Source: Meandrina meandrites
Lineage: Eukaryota; Cnidaria; Anthozoa; Scleractinia; Meandrinidae
Assembly: GCA_963693305.1 (NCBI GenBank)
Contig: OY855909.1
Span: forward strand, 3,431,501-3,495,500
Direction: 5' to 3'
DNA: 64,000 bases
The position numbers were made by a program, and so were the translations under genes. Shown one piece after another: positions 1-12,831 of the stretch (position 1 is the stretch's first letter; every line of letters begins with the position of its first letter). A model generated the notes under the pieces. That model was not told the origin of the DNA and searched no databases. It saw nothing but the letters and a program-made list of their open reading frames with translations.

Positions 1-44
1 TCAACTGAATTACCTTAGTCGGATCAAAGCTTACAAGTTACGTG

Positions 45-290
45 GTAAGACCGAATGGTGGCCTGGATATTCACTAGTGGAATTTTGCATATTGGCCTAG
101 AGGAAATGTACAAGTTTGGTTTTTTTGCACGTAAAGAATTTGTTTTTTCCTTTCAGGAGGACTTACACTATTGCATGACTTTGAGTTTTGAAAATTTCTC
201 CGTAATGGCGAAAACTACCTTGTTTCCATGTCATGTTGTTATATCTCATTAGTATTCAACACGTATTTTAGCTCGCATCTAGTCGCACTT
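45..290. repeat. direct repeat copy 1 (partner 1655-1935)
   Basis: Shared blocks: TATTCACT...GAATTTTGCATATTGGCCTA, ACAAGTTTG, TTTTTGCACGT and GTTGTTATATCTCATTAGTAT, then CAACACGT. The same order in both copies shows an old dispersed element; the left copy may run off the window. Confidence 0.7.
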
Positions 291-873
291 CCATTCGGTC
301 AGTGTCTTTAAGCTTTGATCTCACAACGTTAATTGAAATAGCTGTAAATATTAATTAAATAGTTTAGAGTTGAAATTATTTTAAGGAAATTGCTACCAGT
401 GGGTTTAAAATAAAGAAATAGAAGAAACGCTGTATGTCTTTCGTGAAAGACGCAAATGACAGTTGAGTAATAATCAGTGAACGTGTTTTAATGGAGCAAA
501 GCACCCTTAAAGCATGGAATGGAGTGGGATGTGTTGTTCGGCTTCTTGTTTTGTAATTTATGATGAGCTATAGGCAATTTATTTATACTTTTTTATGACA
601 CAAACAGTGCCCGGCATTAGCATAGAAAGAGAAATTCTGCTGGTGTTCCTCCTTGCTTTTAAGTCTTAAGAACTTTTCCTAACCGGTTAACCACTTCAAA
701 TGAAAACAATATTGAAAATAAATACCTCTTATTAATCGAGTTTGAGGCCCGTTCTGTAAAATACAGACCGGTTTTTTTACCGTCGATTACGGTCCAGTGC
801 AAGCGCGCGTATCCTAGCAGTATTGTGGGCGCGTGTCACATATGAACCCAGTAAATGGCCTAGTTCACCATGA

Positions 874-945
874 ATTCTCGTAGCTCAGTGGGTAGCGCGC
901 CCGCCCAGTGTTTGGGAGGTCATGGGTTCGATTCCCGCCGAGACT
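874..945 (+). mobile_element. tRNA-like SINE head / tRNA pseudogene
   Basis: Perfect box A (TAGCTCAGTGG, 881-891) and box B (GGTTCGATTCC, 925-935), with a 6-of-7 acceptor stem (ATTCTCG/CGAGACT). The D stem does not pair, the anticodon loop lacks T33 and a T-run follows. So it is a pseudogene or SINE rather than a functional tRNA. A relative is at 13521-13596. Confidence 0.6.
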
Positions 946-1329
946 CAGATTTTTTTGTTTGTTCCACGCTCTTGACATGTTAAATATTTTGTCTTTCACA
1001 ATTTACGTGTTTGTCGATCTTGGAAAACTTGAAAATACCTCAGTATTTTCCACAAAATATTTTGAACGAGAGAACACTTAATTGTCAAGAAACGACTGGT
1101 AAAAACCTCAGCGACCGTCGTCTAATTTTGAGCGCTTTGTTGTGTCGTCCTGAGTGGTTTTTGATGCAGAACTGAACTGAGTCAAGTGATATGCTACATC
1201 GGAGACGTTTTCGGTTTCTAAAGGTTCTGAAAAATCGAGTTTGGAACACCGATTTCCATGTGTAGCATGATTGCATCCCCACCCCTCTACCCCTCCCCCC
1301 ATATGGGATGCTACTCTATTGTAAGTTAT

Positions 1330-1613
1330 TAACAACTTGCCTTGGTATATTGCAATACCTGAGTTTGATTGGTTTACATGCAATGGTATATGAGCTCATA
1401 TACCATTCACCACAAATCAGTGGTATAGGTGTATGCATCAAAGAGAACAGCCGGGGAGCTCAAATATTGCAATTCTTGGGGTGTTATTAATAAAACAATT
1501 ATTCCTCTCGCGATTGTTGGATATTAGATAGTTATAGCTAACTCGGCGCTACGCGCCTCGTTGCCTATCTACCATCTCATATATATTCAACTCGCGCTCG
1601 TGGAATAATTGTT
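1330..1613. mobile_element. palindromic MITE with AACAATTATTCC ends plus flanking module
   Basis: The hairpin part 1494-1613 begins AACAATTATTCC and ends GGAATAATTGTT around a GGCGCTACGCGCC core. Related copies: 48375-48489, 45641-45750 and, degenerate, near 57210. The flanking module (ATTGGTTTACA..., GGGGAGCTCAA) is shared with 45760-45890 and 57060-57235. Confidence 0.7.
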
Positions 1614-1654
1614 AAATACAGCTATTTCAAGAAAGGTTGTCGGAAAAAAGCATC

Positions 1655-1935
1655 AAATGGTCTGGGTATTCACTGAATTTTGCATATTGGCCTAGTGGAA
1701 ATTTACAAGTTTGTATTTTTGCACGTGGAAAATTTGTTTTTCCTCTCAGGGGCCTATATCTTTAGCTTTACTTTTACTGTCGCAAGTCTTTGAGTGAGGA
1801 AAATTCTTCTAAACTTCAGAGGGGCTAAACGTACCTTGTTTCTACATGTCTGAAAAGAAAGAAGACCTGAAATTCGCGCTTATATTGTTGTTATATCTCA
1901 TTAGTATGCAACACGTGCAGTAGCTCAATACGTCT
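1655..1935. repeat. direct repeat copy 2 (partner 45-290)
   Basis: Same orientation and block order as 45-290, with small indels. It lies immediately after the palindromic MITE at 1494-1613. Confidence 0.7.
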
Positions 1936-4900
1936 ACCCATACTACCTTTTGGGATTGGCTTGTGCAGTTTTGTGCTTTTTTTCCGACAACGTTTCTCGA
2001 AATAGCTCTATATCGGCCGCAGAATTTTTTCAGGCTACGTATGCCGTTATCCACTCACATGCTTCAGGGCGGAGAGAAGCACGGTAAACAATAACAGTAA
2101 ATTGTCTTGCCCATGATGTTGTGGTGGAAATGGAAGTGGATCAAATTTCAAGTCTTCAGACGACATGACAAAATTAGTGTAAAATAAAACGAGTTGTAGT
2201 TTTATTGTCAATAATGCCACGACTACTATTTCAAAGTAAAAAAAAAAAAATCATTAGCCGCTTTGGTGAGCAGGTGAGTGATATTTTAAAACAATTTTGA
2301 AATATTACAGAAAAAAATTAAAATATCAAACACAAATTTGGAAAATGTGTCAGGATGGAGTAAAACAGCACGCGAAAAACAACGCGTACCCTGAATAAAG
2401 ACCACACGACGCTTTGAGAGGAGACGGCAGAAATTCATTTCCTATTTTAAACCTTTCTTTGGGCAGGTGATATTGTTTTTAACAAGACAGGTCATGAAAA
2501 TGAAAATTCATCACAAAAAATATTCTTCTAATCCGAGTTCTCATATGAGGAAAGATTTGACTTTAGCATTAAGACTTTGAACAAAGATTTAACACATTTG
2601 TTAAATTTATTAAATCAGATGACTGCATTTCAGTGAAATGGAGTTTTCATGTGGATTTTAACACAGATTTGTTAGCGCTACTAAAAGCTAGTTAATATGA
2701 ACAATGTTCAATTTCCTCGGATGGAAGCTATTAACGAAAAGTTCAAAACATTTCAAAGCCACAGTGTTTAAATATTTTTAATGTCTTATTTGAATATGTC
2801 ATCGGCCAAAAATTTGTTATGATCCAACAGATTGTTGAATTTCACCACAAAGGTTCTTTGAAAGCTACAAATGTTTGCGGAAATTGTCACAGCTGCAAGT
2901 CGTAAATACGTGAATTGCATATGAATTTTTTTATTATTATTTTCCTGTGGGTCTCAGTCAAACGTCACTCCTGTAACACTTACACTTTTCATGCAGTGAA
3001 TAAAATGGTGAACTGACTTTGTAAGATAAAGCCAATATTTAGCCATTAGGAAGGAAATTGAAACTAATATCTTACAGATGAGCCTACGTTAAGAATTATA
3101 AAACACTTACCGTTCTTCAAGTGGCAGCACTTGCAATTAAAATTTAGTCACGAAAGTTCTAAGTTGAAATCTGTCCTCCAACGAGTGACTTCGATATCTT
3201 ACATCGCCGCCAAAGCTTGGAGTTGTGTTCGTGAAGATTATATATATTCTATTTTAGAAGAGAAGATAAAGACACACTGTAAATGATTTCAACTGCAATG
3301 TAATAAGTACACACTACACACAAATAAATAAAACCTCAATTTAGTCCGTGAAACCGCAAAACATCTCCGCAAACACACGCTGATAAGAAAAAAAAAAAGA
3401 AATAGCCAATTCTGTGAATAGCTATACATGTGTGAGTGAGTGCATGAGTTTATGGGACGTACTTTTTTAGCACTGTAATCTTTAAAAAAGAAGACGGCAT
3501 TACCTTTTATCAAGATTTGGTACAAAGGCATAGAAAATGGTCGAATAGAATTAATTGCTTCCCTTGCCATCTGCAGCTGCTTGCAAGTGCATCTCCTCGA
3601 TCTACCGGTTCAGTGCTTGCACAAATTTCGATCAGTATGTAAATTTTTAGTTGTATTTGGTTTGCGCCGTCAGCCCCATTCTACACTGAGTCGTGATACT
3701 AAAAATTAGACAATATCTGGTTAAGCTAAGAGTAAAAATAAATAGTACTCTGGAGTATTCTAATCCAAATGCCGTGAAAAAAGTTTTTAACCAAAGGAAG
3801 TAGACAAACAAAAAAAACTTACATCTCCCTTTCTGCAACCAAGAAAAAGGCAACAAAAGTTGCCGTATATTGTGATGTATCTGGTATTATTCTTGCTCAG
3901 TTCTCCAAATCAGGGATGTAAAACATTCCTCGAGATTCACACCAAATTTTAAATATTTTCAACTAGACACTTATTAAAGTTTGATTCACAGCATGAAATG
4001 TGGCGGCAGCATGAAAAGTGTAACTCATTGTATTTATTGCATATAAAATTGAATGCATTCGGATATCTTGTACCTTAATATTTTCTTTTGATTCAAGACA
4101 ATAAAATGGAAGCGATACGCGAACAACTCTACTTATCACATTTGCAAACTTTTCCTTTGTTAAGCAGGTAGCGAATTGATTTAACCAATGACAATTATTC
4201 TCATATTTCAATTGATACAAACCTTTTTCCAGCGCCTTGGCTTTAAATGTGCTCACTTTAATGAACACCGAGGCTTCAAATATAGCTGGTATTGGCTGGT
4301 GCGGATCTTTTACATCCCCTACTAACACAAAATATTACTTCTCGGACTTGCATGCATACAAGCTAACTAATTCACTCATCAGCCGGTTCTTTTATGTCGC
4401 AAGTTCTTAAATAAATTCGCATGTCTTCTTTTGCTTATTCTGTTGCAAATTTCCATTTTTCATTTCCGAAACATGTCCTTATCTCATGAAAAGGATTACT
4501 AGTAAGCTTATTCCGCGCACCTGCTTATTGACTAATACCTGCAAATCTCATTTTTACGAATACATGGCGTCAGTGAAAGAGATCCGTTGATGGATAGATG
4601 TCCAAACAAGGTACAGCTAAACACGAGAAAAACAAAAATTGGAATTAAAAGATTCTGGCGTAGCTAGCTAAACAAGCTCGCGAGGGACAAAATGATTTAC
4701 TGGACTGAACAACAAATATTTTAAGCCCTTGTTTTGAATCACGACATGCACAACTGTGATTCTCTGCGTGGTTTTAAAAGATGGCATAAAAATGGCACAA
4801 CCGGTGTTTGCTTCCTGCAGGATCTAGTTTTCCTATATAAACTTTAATGACAAAAGGCCTTAAAGCTTGAATACTACGCCATCCCCCATCTTTCGACCAT

Positions 4901-6239
4901 CCAACCTTCCCCCTACCCCCCCCCCCCCCCCCTCCATTTGCTCCCAGGAAATGATTCATAAAACGATTTACGTTTAATCAACTCAAAAGCTCATCACTCA
5001 GAAGTCTCTTGGCTGTGTCTTATGCTTGTTGTTTCCGTTTCCGAAATAAATGAATAATGCTTACATCTATGCATGTTTTTCTTTCTTGCCATGAAGTTAT
5101 TTTGTACTTGGATATACGAAATTGTCTTGGAGTCGATAAGTTTTAATGGATTATTTTACATGGAAATTATAACTCAAAAAGTATTTTTCTTAAAAGAGCC
5201 TTTTCATTAATGCATCTGTACGTTACAGGAGGGAAAATTATTGTTAAATTAATATCATTATTTCAAAAGATGAATATGAACCTTTAACTGATTCAGAAGC
5301 TTGATGCATATAAATAATTGCGGGGTAAAATTTCAAAGCTACACCGACAATTAATATTCAATCACTTAATTACCTTTCAAGGCAAATGAAAGCAGTTGTT
5401 CGATTTGTTTGCATGGCATGGAAGTTTCTTGATTGTTGTTTCTAGGATAGCTCAATCTAAAAATTATATGTGGTGTCTTTGTCCAGAGCAAAAATCGCTC
5501 CGGGGGAGTTAATCCATCCATTTGCCTCAAAGAAGGCGCGAGACATGTTGGCTAAGAAGCTATAGATTTTTTTTGTGTCGAACTTTCTAGCATTCACCTG
5601 CAACTGATAATTGAACGTAAAAATAGCTTTTTGCTGCTTTGTGGCACATTTCTGTTTTCGTTTTGGCGCGATGATAGATCACAAAAGGGTGAAAACAAAG
5701 TGTTGAAAATGGAATCGAGCCGATCTACACAAACTTTCGCCATCTTTGTTATTTTTTATCTTTTTCGCCAGTGTTTTTCGACATTATTACCAAGCTATTA
5801 CTTTCTTGGCCTTTCTTTTAGATAAATGTATGAGCGTTTAGCAACTAGCTAAAATGATCAGCATAACATGACTGCCCACAAACTGAGTTAAAGATGATTC
5901 GAACTCTTTTTGGAAAAGAGCTTCTTTATCGGCAAATATTGTTGTACCACTCATTTAAGGAAACATTGAACAGACCTCGCGTTTAAATATATTCTTTGGT
6001 AGCCTGAGTTTCTTTCTATACCAAATTGCCTTTAATGAGTGTTTCACAATCTTCTTCGGTGATGTTTATCCACAGTTCATTTATGAATTATAACTTTGGC
6101 TGTATTTATTTAATAAAAGTGGAGCTATTGAAATGAGTATGTTTTCCATTTAATATAAGACACTAAGTAAAATGAATACGCCCACACGTGTGTTGAAGAA
6201 TCAATTAAAACAGTAGAAAACGAGTCAGGAAAAAAAAAC

Positions 6240-6760
6240 TTCAAATATCTTATTCTCACTAAAATTTAATTTCGCGAGTATTAAATTTCGCAAAAAATCA
6301 AGAGCCATATTTGGCGAGCATAAAATTTCGCGATTTTGAGGGGGAGGGAGAATTGAAGTGTATTAAATTTTGCGATTTTTTTCTATTCTTCAACATGTAG
6401 CTTTGACCTCAGAACTGTAACTAAATAATTGATATGATCGTCATCGTAACTGAATAACATACAAAATGAGCTAAGTACAACAAAGCATAAGGCATTCCAC
6501 AGTCTAGAACAAGGCGGCAGAGGACAATTCGGACGAGAGTGATTGCAGTGGAAGACAACTGATGGGAAAATCAAACAAGAAAAACTCCAAAACATGAAGC
6601 TGAGACATGTTGAAATAACAGTAACTAAGCAACAGCTTGAATTTCATTATTTTATTGTTATTATACAGCATTAAATTTCGCGATTTTTATTTTCGCCTCT
6701 CCTATGTTTCGCGAATATTAAATTTCGCGATTTTTTTTTTTCAAAATCGCGAAATTCAGT
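6240..6760. repeat. cluster of ATTAAATTTCGCGA motifs
   Basis: The motif TTAAATTTCGCGA and its variants occur about eight times, at both sides of a central unique stretch (6380-6660) and in both orientations near 6750. This suggests a degenerate transposon with sub-terminal repeats. No coding content is seen. Confidence 0.5.
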
Positions 6761-7995
6761 GGAAATAAGGTACACCCCTCACTCCCCTCCCTAGTACAAA
6801 AAACGCCCTATTCTAATAAGCAGAACCCAATAATACGTTCCTTTCCCAGCATTGGGGCGCTTACCTTTATTCGAACTGGCCGGCGCAGGCCGGTTGTTTT
6901 GAATGTAAAATGGGCCCACAAATCCACCACAACAGTGTATAATTAATATTTATGCATGGACTGATTTGACAGGACAAATCTGACTAATAACAGAATTTTG
7001 TTCTCCAATATACCGGTCTGGCCGGCCAGTTCTGACTGATGGTAAGCAGCGCCCTAAGTGCTCAGAATTTAGCTTTAGTTTAGCATCGACGATGTATTTG
7101 TTTGTTTCAAAGTTCGGGTATTTTAGTTGAGGCAAAACAAAATAAAAACTACTCCAAAGCGCCTGGGCCCATACGTTTGTTTAAAACTCGATTAATGTGA
7201 TTGATTGTAGCTTTGTAACTTTTCAGCGCGGGTTTCTGTTCACTGGAGTATTGACTTCGAGTGACTTCAAACTCCACGATAACATCGGCGACAGTAATAA
7301 CGTTTATACAGAAGACATAAATTATAAAGACTATAAAACCATCCTGGATTAGGTTAATCGGCTTAAGGGCGCAAAATTCGAATAAGTGGTAAAAAAATTC
7401 AATGGTAAAAAAAATTCGACGGTTAATCCATCGAGTTTGCTATCAAATTTGGCAGCACAGTTATGTTACATTTGTCTCGGAGAACTCTTGAGCCTTGAAA
7501 TTGTCAGGTGTCGTGTGCCATATTTTACTTATTTTAACTAATAATGGACATTTGCTTTGTTTGTATTCATTTCCTTGTTAATACTACATAATTACTTTTG
7601 AATGGGTACTTAGCTTCGTCCTTTCCTCTGCTGTCACGGTTAATGAGTTTCTGTATAGACTCACAATTCAGTAGCAGTGTTTTAAACACTTGGTTCGTTA
7701 CTTGACTTGCTCGTTTCAATTTTATTTAATTTACTTTTAACTTATCTTCTGGATGGTTTAAGACTCACGACAACGACGAATTCCTGTGGAACGTAATAAT
7801 CTTTTATCCATCTGCAATTCTACTTTTGAACCAATCAAAAGACAAGAAACCGAATCATAATCTCTTTTCCTTAATTAAAAACACGCCGTAAATTAACAAT
7901 TCTTTGTAAACCGTAGCCAAGATTGCAAGCGTTTGATCTTATAAACACTGCCTATTTTTAGACTAAAAATAACTGCACTTCAAACAGCCCTACAT

Positions 7996-8364
7996 GGCCC
8001 GGTTGTTTAAAGCACGGCTAACGCTATCCACCGGAGAAATCACTATCCAGTGGATAGAGTAATACGTTTTGTCAACATTTTTCAGTGGATAGCGTTATCC
8101 ACCACCTTTGAACAACTGGGGCCGGAACTCATTGCGCTACATATATTCCCTGAAAATGCCTCTCTTCACCCAGATGTACCAAATATTACTAGGGTAACAT
8201 GTTATTATACTGACCCTGGTTGTTCAAAGGATGGGTACGATAACGCCATCCACCGAATAACTCCCTGTCCAGTAGAAAGCCTAGTTGGTTTTGCCAACAC
8301 TTATATCGACTGGCAGTGATTCATCCGGTGGATGGCGTTATCCACCCATTGAACAACCGGGCCC
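7996..8364. mobile_element. two tandem copies of a GGCCCGGTTGTT-ended MITE
   Basis: Copy 1 at 7996-8123 starts GGCCCGGTTGTT and ends AACAACTGGGGCC. Copy 2 at 8212-8364 starts CCCTGGTTGTTC and ends AACAACCGGGCCC. Inside both are paired blocks of the GCTATCCACCG / CAGTGGATAG type. They are non-coding palindromic elements. Confidence 0.78.
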
Positions 8365-10005
8365 AAGAAGGTAACCTTCGACGAACACTGAGCATCCTAT
8401 CCGAATTGAATCACATAATAAACATACTACATGCCTTGAAGTCCATGAAATGGTTCATATTATACCTTACCTGATGGCGCAGCCTTTTGCCATTCATGCA
8501 ACTCAAGACAAATACACTTCATCGTTAAACGTAAACGCAGCCTTAGGAGCGCACATTGAACCAATTTGGACAGATTAAGTTCTCATCAGTTCAACTAACG
8601 ACTTCAAGACATGGATTAATGCTCAATCATAAATGAAGCATCAATAATCAGTTATCGTCGAACAAAATTACGCACGCAACGTTCTTCTATCTGTTCCACC
8701 AAAGCAATCCCCTTTAAACCACTCCATAAAAACGATAATTTTTCACTCTAGCAGTTGAAACACCAATCTTGGCTAAACCGGTAAAGTAAAACTAACCTAG
8801 CAAAGGGATAGAAACGTATTCGTGTTCCCCATAAACATCGCGCACTTATGATCTCCAATGCGATCATTTCCCAACATTAGAAGCAATCAGGCAAACACAA
8901 ATCTCAGATATTTATGCAAATAACAGAAATTAGTAGATGCGAATGCTTCAATCTGATTGGCTGAGCTATTGCTCGCTATCAGCTATTAATGTGCAGTGGC
9001 TGAAGGTCGTCTACAGAATGGCGACATTTTCTCGTTTCTTCGGAGGAAGCTTAGAAATATCATTGGATAATTCAATTCCGGAGTAGACTAAAAAATGGAA
9101 ATTCACCGTTACACGAGTTGTGTTATGTTTCAATTTTTCCCTTGGTGCAATTTGGTATTTTCTTTTGTTCTGGTGTATGGTTAAAATGATAATGATTATA
9201 AAACAAAGCGAAAATATCACATTTTAACAAAGGTAACATTAAACCACGAGATATTTAGACTGAAGAAGTGGGAGGTTATGAAGTTTAACGTTATGGAAGC
9301 TCGTGTCGTGAAAGTGGAAATCATAGTTTACTGAGGTAGCGTGACGGTAAACCAAAAATGAGCCAAATGGCTAAGATAGGGGATAAAACAAGACTATCAT
9401 GATAAGCTGTCCATGACCTCAGCTTCACATATTTAGCACATTTCCGAATCCTTTAACAAAAGACTGAATTTAATTGACACGAATTTGAAAAAACGAGCTT
9501 CTCAAATTATTTTCCGCCCTTTAATTTCCTAGTTTTCCAGTAAGGACATCACATAAGATGAAGCGGAGATAAAATATGTATATTTATTCATTTCTCAGCT
9601 GAATAAACAGCCTAATTTATTTATATGCTAATCCCACTAAACTGTTTCTCGTGTTAGTTATTTCAACTTTTCTTGTAAAGAACATTTATTCAGTAAAAAA
9701 GTAAAACTCTTCTTTTGACATGTCCCAAGGGACAACAAAAACCCTTTTATACAAAAAGTCTGAATTTAGGTAACATTTCTTAGTTGATTTTATAGATATT
9801 CAATAGCTAAGTGATTTAGCTAGTCAATTATTACGGAAGACCCATCGATGTCAAAATAAAGCAGGTTCTCTTTAGAGGTCTCTATACAACTGTTATGGAT
9901 TATTAGGGAGAATTTAGTTATTATGGTAATGGCCCTGTGCTGATTAGTCGCTTTATTCGTAAGGAATACATGTCTTATGTTAAATTGATTTAATCTGTCT
10001 CTTTA

Positions 10006-10276
10006 GAGTGGTTTTCAATTGAGTGTCGTAAAACCAAAACCAAAGTAATCACTCTAGCCAATCACAAAAGACACAGACAATCCAATCAACCAATCAAAAG
10101 TCGAAGCAAGTACATGTCACCGGCACGAAGCGTGTGTGAGTGAGTCATGATTGGTTTTGGTTTTACTTCTGATTGGTTGAGAAAGTGGCGCGAGTTTTTC
10201 AAGCCAATCAGTAAACCGAGAAATGCAAAGCCAAAGCAAACGCGAGTTACTTTCGACACTCAAGTGAAAATTGCTC
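10006..10276. mobile_element. MITE with GAGTGGTTTTCAATTGAGTG-type ends
   Basis: Left end 10006-10025 pairs with right end 10257-10276 (16 of 20 by eye). Internal CCAATCA / TGATTGG blocks are also mirrored. 450 bases downstream of the polycystin poly(A) signal. Confidence 0.7.
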
Positions 10277-10720
10277 TAAGTTAATTTCAGTAATAAGACC
10301 TTTAGCTAATATAATGACGCTGATTTATCTCGTTACTCATTAGTTAATATCCGATTTGCTCTTCTATGTAGAGTGGCTTTCAAATGACTTAAAAGACAAA
10401 ATATTGTTTAAATTTGTTTTGTCTTCTGGTTATCAGGGCCAAACAGGTCAGAAATACAAGCCAGAAATACAAGTTAGACGAATCGTTTCTGATACGTGTT
10501 TTATTCCCCTTCTTTGTCGGCGTTGCCGATATCTTTCATTTCAAAATCATACAAAAGCCACTTACCACAAAAACGTGTATTATCACTATATATTATCACG
10601 AGTCACGAAACGTTAGAGCTGCGATGACGATTTTATCGTGTTTGATTTAAGAAACCTTCCTTTTTGTTATAAGATACTTAATTTACGCTCTTGCCAATTT
10701 TTCAATGTTAATGGATTTTC

Positions 10721-10726
10721 TTTATT
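10721..10726 (-). terminator. polyadenylation signal AATAAA
   Basis: On the minus strand AATAAA occurs 75 bases after the stop codon of the last exon, giving a short 3' UTR of roughly 90-110 bases. It is the first canonical hexamer downstream. Confidence 0.6.
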
Positions 10727-10801
10727 ATTTTCGTTATCAACCGTGCCAGCCAACTGACTTTCCCTATGAAGAGCTACAGTTCATTCCCACTCTCTTGTAA
10801 T

Positions 10802-12831
10802 TTATACAAAGCTTTCTTGAACGTCATCTAGCAAATTACTGTTCGTTGTGCTGGTAGACATCACTTCAGGCGTCGAATGTTCTTCAAGTCTCACTCTTTC
10901 AAAAGTTCCACCCTCATCCCCGACCCCCAGATCAACTTCCCCGAGATGGCCCTGTAAATTGTCGCCTAAAAGAGCTTTCATATTTGGTGTTACTGTCCTT
11001 CTGCGATAGCGATCATTGGGATCTATGATTCTTTCCCAAATGTTCGAGAAATACGGCCGATAATTTTTGTAACTATCGACTCCTTCCCCACCCCCAAGAT
11101 CCACCTCGTCAGGATGATCCTCTGGTAAATCAGCTAACAGAGGTTCCGTGATTGGAGTTCTTTTCCTACGATAACCGTCATTGGGGTTGTCCAGCCTTTC
11201 CCAAATGTTAGTGAACTGCGGATAACTGTTGTCCTCACAAGAGCACTTGAGGTCTCTATTCAGATCATTGAGGTTAGCATCGCTCGCAGTTGATGTGTCG
11301 TCGAAGTTTGATCCAAGAAATGAAATTGAACGTCGCAGTTCTGCACCAATATCGGATAAACTTCGTTTGACATCGTCCAAAGCACTTGCTAAATCTTCTT
11401 CGCTGTCAGTTAGGTCTTCCATCGAAACGAGTTTAGCTAGCTTGGCGTTTTCGTCACTTAACTCGACACCATCGTGCTGATCAACTTCCATTGGTACTTT
11501 CACGTAACATTCAATATCTTCGATTTTTGGCTTTTTCCTTGCTTCTCGAAATCTAATCATTTTCTTGAAGAAACTGGTTAGTTCATTGCAAAGGTAGCCG
11601 ACCCGGGTCGTGAAGTAGGTTTTCATAAACTCGCCGAGCTCCGCATCGGCGAAACTGTCCCCCTCGACTTCTTTAACCTCCTCATATGAGTCGTTAAGTA
11701 TAGCAAGGAACATGTTCAACATAATCATAGACATGCTCAGCATGTAACAGAACACAAAAAGAGGTCCCACAATTCTACTGGCCGCCTTGAGTTCATGGAA
11801 ATAAGTTTCACCTCCAAGGATCATCTGGCAGACAGAACGCATAGCCTGGAACAAAGACGAGTATGCCGGAACGCTGGCTCCAAACACAAGAACACCGAGC
11901 TGAGTATACGCCAGGATGATTGCGATAAAGACCAAGAAGAATGAAAGAAGGTGATTGAAAGATCTTTGAATGGTGGCAGTCATTTGGCAGATATGACGAT
12001 TAAATCGAACTAGTCTGAGGAATTTCATTGTCACAATAAAAATAACAAACGCCAGCAAGTAAATTTCGAGGTCGGACCATAGCACAATATAATCAGTACT
12101 GGAAGTTGCAAAAGGATTATTTTGGACGCGTTTTACGTACTCACTGGTGTACATTTCCTTGAAGAAGAACATCACAATAGCTGCGACGGCACCGAAGATC
12201 TGTAGCAGCTCCATCCAGTTCCAAAAGAGCTTAAAATAACCGCATCTTTGACGATAAATCTTACCGATTTCAGCAAAAAAGAAGAACAGAATAATCAACA
12301 TAAGTAGTAGCTGACACAGCTGGAAAAATGACTTGAAATTGGGATCAGGCGAAGCGTACAGCGTCAAGGTCTTGACACTTGTCACTGTGTTGTAGCCACC
12401 AGTCGGCAAACGCTCAAACAAGTATTTCACGACGCTAAATAAAGCACTTGCCGGTTCGTGGATTGTAAATTCAACAAACACCGCCGCTGTCAAGTCGTTA
12501 ATCCAGTTATTTTTCTCCAGGGTGTCCAATACCTTGACCGCGGACCTCGCGTTGTAGCCGAGGTCGGCGACGAATCCACCGCCACCGTACGAGCTTTGCA
12601 GTCCCAGAGCAGATAAAGTGGTTAAATTTTCTGCAGTTCGATAACGCCAGGGCTTGGGGCACATGTCATACAGCTCGAACATAGACAGGGTTTGACTGGT
12701 GTTATCTACAGGGAGCCAACCTGGTTTATTGAAAGGAGTCGAGTCTGCAAGCTTGTCCTCGTAGACCGATAGGCAACGGCCAAACTGTTGAGCCAATGTC
12801 GGATGGTTGGGTTCCATTGTACATCTGTCTT
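10802..12831 (-). CDS. exon 18 (last): TOP domain, TM7-TM11 channel, cytoplasmic tail
   Basis: 676 residues then a stop. It has the TOP domain with conserved Cys, YGGGGFVADLG and INDLTAAVFVEFTIHEP. TM7 FFQLCQLLLMLIILFFFFAE; TM8 WMELLQIFGAVAAIVMFFF; TM9 with KFLRLVRFNRH like a voltage-sensor S4; TM10; pore loop CQMILGGETYFHEL; TM11 MSMIMLNMFLAILNDSYEEV. The pore reads L-G-G-E where PKD2 channels have L-G-D. The tail has a 54-residue tandem duplication (2374-2481) and ends QESFV, a class I PDZ-binding type (S-x-V). Acceptor TTATTTGCCTCAG, phase 1. Confidence 0.96.

Larger units (their letters stand above)
1..10720. other. gene-free downstream region
   Basis: No exon with a supported splice frame was found on either strand. 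Contents: dispersed repeat pair, tRNA-like SINE, palindromic MITE, TTTCGCGA cluster, tandem GGCCCGG MITEs and the 10006 MITE (listed separately). A poly-C run is at 4917-4932. The 121-codon minus-strand frame at 3963-4328 has no recognisable domain. Confidence 0.6.

Noticed and set aside
874..945. Functional tRNA gene
   Set aside because: Boxes A and B are good, but the D stem does not pair, the anticodon loop lacks T33, and a relative with the same defects lies in intron 17.
3963..4328. 121-codon minus-strand frame as a gene or orphan exon
   Set aside because: No recognisable domain, no upstream partner, and the acceptor-like TTAG and donor-like GGTTTG are weak.
11229..11480. Plus-strand Ser/Leu-rich frame
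   Set aside because: Antisense shadow of the polycystin tail exon.
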